Assembly (NCBI GenBank): GCA_002438565.1 | Contig: DJPN01000018.1 | Coordinates: forward strand, 1-10,399 | Source of the DNA: Alphaproteobacteria bacterium UBA6411 | GTDB taxonomy: Bacteria; Pseudomonadota; Alphaproteobacteria; CAAGCB01; CAG-977 | Direction of reading: 5' to 3' | Length of the DNA stretch: 10,399 nt | Program-made: the position numbers and the translations under genes | Shown: piece after piece, positions 5,762 to 10,399 of the stretch | How positions within the stretch are numbered: the first letter of the stretch is position 1 | How the letters are laid out: each line of letters begins with the position of its first letter | The notes under the pieces: generated by a model | Seen by the model: the letters and a program-made list of their open reading frames with translations, nothing else | The model's database searches: none | Told to the model about the DNA's origin: nothing

Positions 5762-7657
5762 TCACCCTTTCCTAAAACCGGAAAAACGGCGGTTGCGCCT
5801 GCGCCACGCCACAAACAAAGCAACGACCAGCAACAGCGCGGGAACCAGCGCGACATTCAAAATCATCAAAGACGTTTGCATCGCCACCATGTCGCGATTC
5901 AAAACACTTTGAACCGCACGCAGCGATTTTCGCAGCTCGACAACGCGTTCCTGCAAGGATTGAATCTGTTCCATATCTTCGCGATTCAACAAATCCGTTC
6001 CCGTTTCGGATGCGGTTTCCGTCAAAGATTTCAGCCTGTCTTGCGTTTCGGCCAAATCGATAAACAGTTTGTTTTCCTGTTCCCTGTACTGCTTGTCCGA
6101 TTTTTGCGCCAGTTCTTCCAGCACAACGAACGGACGCCGCCATTCCGTTTTGGAACGCAAGTCTATCAGGGACGCCGAATCGCTCAGATTATCCAAAGCG
6201 TTGACAACCAAATCGCCGTTGCCCGCAAAGGGATAATACTGCTTCGTTCCCATCAAATCGTCGGCATCCGTCCAATATCTGTCCGCCAGAAAATCACTGT
6301 CTGCAATCAAAACGATGTTTGTCGGCTTGACGGCCTTGGCGATGTGCGCTTGGGTGCGCTGCGCCAGAAAATTGCGTGTCGGGGCTTCGTCGAATGCGCT
6401 GGGCGGCGCGCCTTTGATGCGTATGCCCAGCACATAGTTTTTTCCCGACGGCTTCAACCGGCGCGCCAAATCAGCGACGTCCGGACGCAGCCCGTCTTTG
6501 ATGGGAAACAACTGGGAATCCTGCGACGACATCAGCAGCGGCACGACCGACAGTCCGTCGACTTGATTTTTCACCGTGAAATGGCCGGCATACGACAGAT
6601 TCACCGCCGTCAGCGACCCTGTAACGGGATCCTGCGGGTTCATATGTTTCGCATCCACGGCAATCCAAGGCGGAAATTTGGTTTGAATCGTTTTTCCGTC
6701 AATCGTTTTAACGGACGAACGCGCCAAATCGGCATCGCCGACAAAAACGTTCGGATTGAACGATATCCCCCAAGCGTCAAACAGCCGCGTCATATCGGGA
6801 CTGACGGAATAAGGCGCGTCGCCCGATGCGATTTCGACTTCGCTCAGCGGATCAATCAGCACCAGCATCGTCCCGCCGCGCATCAAAAACTGATCAATGG
6901 CGTACAAAGTTTCGTCGGTGAATTTTTTGGGATTGACCAGCATCAGCACATCGGTTTCCGGCGGAATGTCCAATGTCTGGCGCGAAATGAAGCGAACGTC
7001 GAAAATATCGCGGATCTGCTGCATCACCGCCCAGCGGGGCAAATACTTCGGATACATCAGCTGCGGGCTTCCCTGCCCGTCAATCGGAAACGTGCTCATA
7101 ATCCCGATGGTCGGGCGTTTTGACCGCGTCAAATCGGTCAGATATTTGGTAATGTCGTATTCCAAAAAACGTTCGCGCGTCGGATCCAGCAAAGCGATAA
7201 CGCGTTTTCTGTCCGACGAATTGGCAATGACCAACCCCATGTACACATATTCCGACGAATTGCCGACGGGAATTCCTTTCATCCCCAAAGCCAAAGCTTC
7301 GTCTTCGTTTTTTGAAAAAGGTTCTGGATCGACAACCTCCAGACGGATTTTGCCGTCGCTTTCGGCGACGTATTGCTCCAACAGCTCCAGCACCCGCACG
7401 GCATAGGACGCGTGCAGTTCGGACACTTGCGCCAGCTTTGACGACATGTAGAACCGCACCGTCAGCGGCTCTTTGATGTTTTTCAGCGCGTCCAGCGAAC
7501 CTTGCGACAGGGAATACAGGCGCGCTTGCGTCAAATCGGCGCGGTAGCTTTTAAAAGCGAACGTCGCGATGATGTTGACGGCAAAGAACAATATAACGAC
7601 CAGAACCAGCCCTAAAACGCCCAGAGTGCTGCGGTCGATTTGATTGATTTTTTTCAT
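5762..7657 (-). CDS. GldG-like ABC transport auxiliary protein
   Basis: A 631-residue protein of the ABC_transp_aux/GldG type. One membrane helix lies near the N-terminus (about 11-34) and another near the C-terminus (about 596-618), followed by a basic cytoplasmic-type tail (WRRRNRRF); the large domain between them is probably periplasmic. After the first helix comes YSLSQGSLDALKNIKEPLTV, typical of the family. A central region (about 180-275, IGIMSTFP, then DVLMLVNPKKFTDETLYAID and GGTMLVLIDP) matches the GIFT-like fold shared with GldG. Residues about 525-590 are rich in charged heptads and likely coiled coil. GTG 7663 overlaps the permease stop as GTGA; ATG 7657, two codons later, is as likely given AAGGCGG at 7665-7671. 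Bacteroidetes GldG serves gliding motility, but proteobacterial homologs occur in non-gliding bacteria, so no motility role is implied. Confidence 0.88.
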   Translation of the reverse strand: MKKINQIDRSTLGVLGLVLVVILFFAVNIIATFAFKSYRADLTQARLYSLSQGSLDALKNIKEPLTVRFYMSSKLAQVSELHASYAVRVLELLEQYVAESDGKIRLEVVDPEPFSKNEDEALALGMKGIPVGNSSEYVYMGLVIANSSDRKRVIALLDPTRERFLEYDITKYLTDLTRSKRPTIGIMSTFPIDGQGSPQLMYPKYLPRWAVMQQIRDIFDVRFISRQTLDIPPETDVLMLVNPKKFTDETLYAIDQFLMRGGTMLVLIDPLSEVEIASGDAPYSVSPDMTRLFDAWGISFNPNVFVGDADLARSSVKTIDGKTIQTKFPPWIAVDAKHMNPQDPVTGSLTAVNLSYAGHFTVKNQVDGLSVVPLLMSSQDSQLFPIKDGLRPDVADLARRLKPSGKNYVLGIRIKGAPPSAFDEAPTRNFLAQRTQAHIAKAVKPTNIVLIADSDFLADRYWTDADDLMGTKQYYPFAGNGDLVVNALDNLSDSASLIDLRSKTEWRRPFVVLEELAQKSDKQYREQENKLFIDLAETQDRLKSLTETASETGTDLLNREDMEQIQSLQERVVELRKSLRAVQSVLNRDMVAMQTSLMILNVALVPALLLVVALFVAWRRRNRRFSGFRKG

Positions 7658-7659
7658 GA

Positions 7660-8394
7660 TCACACCGCCTTTTTATGATCCAGCACGACAACGGAAGCGA
7701 ACAGAAACACCCCCGAAAACGACAGGAAAAACAAAATGTCGCGCAAATCCAAAACCCCGCGCGTCAAAGACACAAAGTGCATCAAAAAGCCGAACGACTG
7801 AATGACCTTCAGCGTTTTTTCCGTCACAACGCCCGCAAAAGCGTCCGCCAGCGCGTCCGATCCGACGAACGTCAGCAGTATGCATGCCATCATCGTCAGC
7901 ACGAACGCGACCATCTGGCTTTTGGTGCAGGCGGACAAACAGGAACCGACGGACAAAAAAGTTCCGGCTATCAAAAAACTGGCCACATAGCTGACAAAAA
8001 TCACGCCGTTGTCCGGATTGCCCAAATAATTGACCGTCATCCAAATCGGCGTCGTCAGCAGCAAAGCCACCCCGACAAACGCCCATGCGGCGAAAAACTT
8101 GCCCAGCACCAAATCCCACGTCGACATCGGCAAAGTCATCAGCAGTTCAATCGTCCCGCTGCGGCGTTCCTCCGCCCAAAGCCGCATTGACACGGCGGGA
8201 ATCAAAAAAACGTACAGCCACGGGTGAAACAGGAAAAAGGATTGCAAATCCGCCTGCCCGCGGCCGAAAAAATTGCCCGCGTAAAAAGTCAAAATTCCCG
8301 ACAAAGCGACGAAAATCATCAAAAAAATCCATGCGACGGGCGTTGTGAAATAGCCGCAAAATTCGCGCTTTGCCAAAACAAACACTGGTTTCAT
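7660..8394 (-). CDS. ABC-2 type permease (GldF-like)
   Basis: A 244-residue polytopic inner-membrane protein with about six hydrophobic segments, the permease partner of the ATPase encoded just before it. The N-terminus (KREFCGYFTTPVAWIFL) and the cytoplasmic loop RLWAEERRSGTIELLMTLP (residues 71-89) are characteristic of ABC-2 permeases of the GldF/NosY kind; the Glu-rich loop is where such permeases usually contact the ATPase. ATG 8394 overlaps the ATPase stop by four bases (ATGA), with GAGG at 8399-8402 inside the upstream gene. The small size implies a homodimer in the complex. Substrate unknown. Confidence 0.92.
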   Translation of the reverse strand: MKPVFVLAKREFCGYFTTPVAWIFLMIFVALSGILTFYAGNFFGRGQADLQSFFLFHPWLYVFLIPAVSMRLWAEERRSGTIELLMTLPMSTWDLVLGKFFAAWAFVGVALLLTTPIWMTVNYLGNPDNGVIFVSYVASFLIAGTFLSVGSCLSACTKSQMVAFVLTMMACILLTFVGSDALADAFAGVVTEKTLKVIQSFGFLMHFVSLTRGVLDLRDILFFLSFSGVFLFASVVVLDHKKAV

Positions 8395-9350
8395 ACCGCC
8401 TCGCTTTTAATATCGCGGTCGGAGGATGTATAAGCGTAGAACACTTCTTCCAACCGGCCCTTTTCCATATACATATCCAGAATTTTCACATCCTGACGGC
8501 GCAACAGCTCAACGGCGTCCGCCGCCGGAAACTCCTGTCCTTTCGGCGTCAAACAAAACAGAACGGTTCCGTTGCCGTCGCGTGTTTCCCTCACGTCGGC
8601 GACATTCGGCATTTGCTCGAAAGTCCCGCGCGCTTTTTCTTTTTGATAATCGGGAACCGCAAAATACGCCAGCCGGTGGGATTCCGACAAGGACAACAGT
8701 TCGCGCGGCGTCCCGTCCAAAACGATTTTGCCTTTGTCGATGATGACGGCGCGCGTGCAAATCGCTTCGACCTCCTCCAAAACATGGGTGGAAATGATAA
8801 TCGATTTGTCCTGTTTGATGCGCCGCACCAAAGCGCGGATTTCCCGTTTCTGGTTGGGGTCAAGCCCTTCCGTCGGCTCGTCCAAAATCAACACTTCGGG
8901 GTCGTGAACCAACGCCTGCGCCAGTCCGACGCGGCGTTTGTACCCTTTGGACAGCGTGTCTATGGTCTGATACAGCACGCCCGACAGGGAAATTTCATCA
9001 ATAACCCGCGCCACCGCTTTTTCCTTGGCGGAAGCGTCCAACCCGCGCGCTTCGGCAATAAAGTTCAAAAAAGACAAAACCGTCATGTCCGGATAGGATG
9101 ACGCCTGTTCGGGCATATAGCCGATTTTCCGTTTGACTTGAACGGGATTTTCGACCACATCAAACCCGCAAACGTCGATTTTTCCCGCACTGGGCGTCAA
9201 AAAACCGGAAATCATCCTCATCGTCGTCGTTTTTCCCGCGCCGTTCGGTCCCAAAAATCCCAAAACCTGCCCTTTGGGAACGTTCATGGACAGGTTGTCC
9301 ACGGCCGTGAACTTTCCGAACTTGCGCGTAACGTTTTCCAATGTGATCAT
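8391..9350 (-). CDS. ABC transporter ATP-binding protein (GldA/CcmA-like)
   Basis: A 319-residue nucleotide-binding subunit. Walker A GPNGAGKTT is at residues 34-42, the Q-loop glutamine is Q82, the signature LSKGYKRRV is at 133-141, Walker B VLILDEP at 153-159 with catalytic E158, and the H-loop histidine is H189. LSKGY in place of LSGGQ is common in the GldA/drug-export branch. About 100 further residues form a C-terminal accessory domain of the kind found in ABC-2 exporters. ATG 9350 follows GAGGG (9357-9361). It is the first gene of the four-gene - strand operon, which its overlaps with the permease and GldG-like genes tie together. All residues needed for ATP hydrolysis are present. The transported or remodelled substrate cannot be read from the sequence. 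Confidence 0.95.
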   Translation of the reverse strand: MITLENVTRKFGKFTAVDNLSMNVPKGQVLGFLGPNGAGKTTTMRMISGFLTPSAGKIDVCGFDVVENPVQVKRKIGYMPEQASSYPDMTVLSFLNFIAEARGLDASAKEKAVARVIDEISLSGVLYQTIDTLSKGYKRRVGLAQALVHDPEVLILDEPTEGLDPNQKREIRALVRRIKQDKSIIISTHVLEEVEAICTRAVIIDKGKIVLDGTPRELLSLSESHRLAYFAVPDYQKEKARGTFEQMPNVADVRETRDGNGTVLFCLTPKGQEFPAADAVELLRRQDVKILDMYMEKGRLEEVFYAYTSSDRDIKSEAV

Positions 9351-9378
9351 AAATCGCCCTCAAAACAGTTTTTTTTAG

Positions 9379-9405
9379 GTTATAACCACTTGCGGAAAAA
9401 CTCAA
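9379..9405 (-). promoter_or_regulatory. Possible promoter of the ABC operon
   Basis: On the - strand, TTGAGT (9400-9405) and TATAAC (9379-9384) resemble -35 and -10 boxes, but the 15-nt spacer is shorter than usual. It is the best candidate in the short region between the divergent ATPase and lipase genes. Confidence 0.3.
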
Positions 9406-9408
9406 GCC

Positions 9409-9437
9409 TTTACCTTTTCAGTGCCGGGAAATATACT
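9409..9437 (+). promoter_or_regulatory. Sigma-70-type promoter candidate for the lipase gene
   Basis: TTTACC (9409-9414, 4/6) and TATACT (9432-9437, 5/6) are separated by an ideal 17 nt. Transcription would start near 9444, about 20 nt before the lipase start codon. Its -10 is the same hexamer as in the csp promoter candidate. Confidence 0.55.
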
Positions 9438-9454
9438 GGGATCATATTGATTTT

Positions 9455-9461
9455 GGAGGGG
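9455..9461 (+). promoter_or_regulatory. Ribosome binding site that sets the lipase start
   Basis: GGAGGGG, three bases before ATG 9465. It supports this start over an open frame that continues upstream through the ATPase gene on the other strand. Confidence 0.8.
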
Positions 9462-9464
9462 CTC

Positions 9465-10247
9465 ATGAAAAAAAACAAACTCTTCGCCGTCTTTGTGCTG
9501 GCGGCGGCTTTTGTCGCCGTTACGGCAATCAAACATGACGGCGTTTTAAAAACGGACGATTTCACACGGTTGGAACTTCAACCCGCCATTAACAAACTGC
9601 ACAACACGCTGGCCGGCCGAAAACAATATGCCGGATTGAAAAACGCTTCGACAACGGCGTTCGCAAATATCGATGCGGCTTTGGTTCAATCCGCCATGAC
9701 CGCAGCGCTGAACGCTTATCTGCCGACAGAGGAAGCGCGTCTGAACGGATATGCTTTGATCGGGCGGCATGCATACTCGAACGGGCTGGACGCCACCGTC
9801 TTTTCCGACGAAGCGGGCATTGTCATCATCGCTTTCCGCGGCACGGACGACAAAGCGGACATTCTGTCGGACGTGCAAATCGTCAACGGCGAATTGCCCG
9901 AACAATTCGCGGAAGCGCAAAGTCTGTATGAAGACGTTCAAAGCGCAAATCCCGACGCAAAAATCGTTTTGGCGGGCCATTCGCTTGGCGGGTCGCTGGC
10001 GCAGCTGGTCGCCGCAAAGAATCCGAAAGCCGTCGCTTTTGCCTGCGCCCCCGTCGGCACGGGAAACACGGTGAAAAATCATCAAAATCTGCTGGCGGAC
10101 ACGGGAAATGTGTACAACTATCTGACCAAAGGCGACGCGTTTTCAAACACCTTGCCGCAAATCGGAACGTCGCGCGTGTTTGAAACAAAGCAAATGCAAG
10201 GCCACGCCCTTCAGCCGCACAGCGTGCTGAATTGCTTGGACCGATAA
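9465..10247 (+). CDS. Exported class 3 lipase-like alpha/beta hydrolase
   Basis: A 260-residue protein resembling Lipase_3 serine hydrolases. The N-terminus (MKKNKLFAVFVLAAAFVAVT) has a basic start and a hydrophobic core to about residue 21, so it is probably exported; no AXA cleavage site or lipobox is clear, and the segment could remain as an anchor. IIAFRGTDD (121-129) is the FRGT oxyanion-side strand of the family. LAGHSLGGSLAQ (169-180) is the nucleophile elbow with catalytic S173. The likely triad partners are D224 (TKGDAFSN) and H252 (PHSVLN). All three catalytic residues are thus present in the expected order. The substrate is not predictable: family members act on acylglycerols, phospholipids or other esters. 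It is monocistronic, with a good promoter and RBS and no convincing terminator before the tRNA. Confidence 0.87.
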   Translation: MKKNKLFAVFVLAAAFVAVTAIKHDGVLKTDDFTRLELQPAINKLHNTLAGRKQYAGLKNASTTAFANIDAALVQSAMTAALNAYLPTEEARLNGYALIGRHAYSNGLDATVFSDEAGIVIIAFRGTDDKADILSDVQIVNGELPEQFAEAQSLYEDVQSANPDAKIVLAGHSLGGSLAQLVAAKNPKAVAFACAPVGTGNTVKNHQNLLADTGNVYNYLTKGDAFSNTLPQIGTSRVFETKQMQGHALQPHSVLNCLDR

Positions 10248-10274
10248 AAAAATTGCACAAAGGTGATTTTTTGC

Positions 10275-10302
10275 TTGCAAAACATTTTTTTCATGCTATC
10301 CT
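10275..10302 (+). promoter_or_regulatory. Promoter candidate for tRNA-Ala
   Basis: CTTGCAA with -35 TTGCAA (10275-10280) and GCTATCC with -10 TATCCT (10297-10302), spacer 16 nt; both boxes match 4/6. The form is close to the alphaproteobacterial CTTGAC/CTATAT promoter type. Transcription would begin near 10309, about 15 nt before the mature tRNA. Confidence 0.5.
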
Positions 10303-10323
10303 CTGCGCTGTATTGAAGGTCGT

Positions 10324-10399
<76 letters not shown>

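Noticed and set aside
5585..7123. A 512-codon open frame on the + strand, antisense to the DUF4340 and GldG-like genes.
   Set aside because: Its composition (Gln, Arg, His, Phe rich, low complexity) is typical of an antisense shadow, and it spans the junction of two coherent genes.
9138..9464. N-terminal extension of the lipase frame.
   Set aside because: It is antisense to the ATPase gene, and the strong RBS and signal-like segment begin at ATG 9465.
10251..10272. Possible terminator after the lipase gene.
   Set aside because: The stem is three pairs plus a bulged A/T extension, too weak to support, although a T-run follows.

Overview
The window reads as chromosomal housekeeping DNA from a flagellated, moderately GC-rich alphaproteobacterium. 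The main clue is the gene order aroQ-accB-accC-aat on the + strand, a cluster I know from many alphaproteobacteria. A candidate sigma-54 promoter in front of a flagellar hook gene and a CCA-encoding tRNA-Ala(GGC) of alphaproteobacterial type fit this. The genus cannot be settled from the sequence. I see no insertion sequence, phage gene, CRISPR array or abrupt change in base composition.

Layout. (1) 1-440: a strong terminator and, on the - strand, a short cold-shock protein gene with its own promoter and a leader of about 100 nt. (2) 440-1711, - strand: a lone flagellar hook (FlgE-type) gene with no other flagellar gene beside it; a -24/-12 promoter lies about 30 nt before its RBS. (3) 1850-4728, + strand: aroQ (type II 3-dehydroquinase), accB and accC (biotin carrier and biotin carboxylase of acetyl-CoA carboxylase), then aat (leucyl/phenylalanyl-tRNA-protein transferase). 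A hairpin with a T-tract separates accC from aat. (4) 4730-9350, - strand, convergent with aat: a tightly packed four-gene operon, transcribed ATPase, then ABC-2 permease, then GldG-like protein, then DUF4340 protein. This is a GldA/F/G-like ABC system of unknown substrate. (5) 9465-10247, + strand: a secreted or membrane-anchored class 3 lipase-like hydrolase, divergent from the ABC operon. (6) 10324-10399: tRNA-Ala(GGC), ending exactly at the window edge.

How the genes work together. AccB and AccC form the biotin half of acetyl-CoA carboxylase and start fatty-acid synthesis; the carboxyltransferase genes are not here. AroQ belongs to the shikimate pathway and Aat to the N-end rule, so they share an operon neighbourhood rather than a pathway. 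The ABC operon has the form of one envelope machine: a cytoplasmic ATPase, a six-helix permease, and two membrane-anchored proteins with large domains that are probably periplasmic.

No clearly new system stands out. The points most worth a second look are the sigma-54-type promoter of the isolated hook gene, the uncharacterised GldG/DUF4340 ABC operon, the terminator placed just before aat, and a U-U mismatch in the tRNA-Ala acceptor stem. No gene-free stretch exceeds 300 bases.
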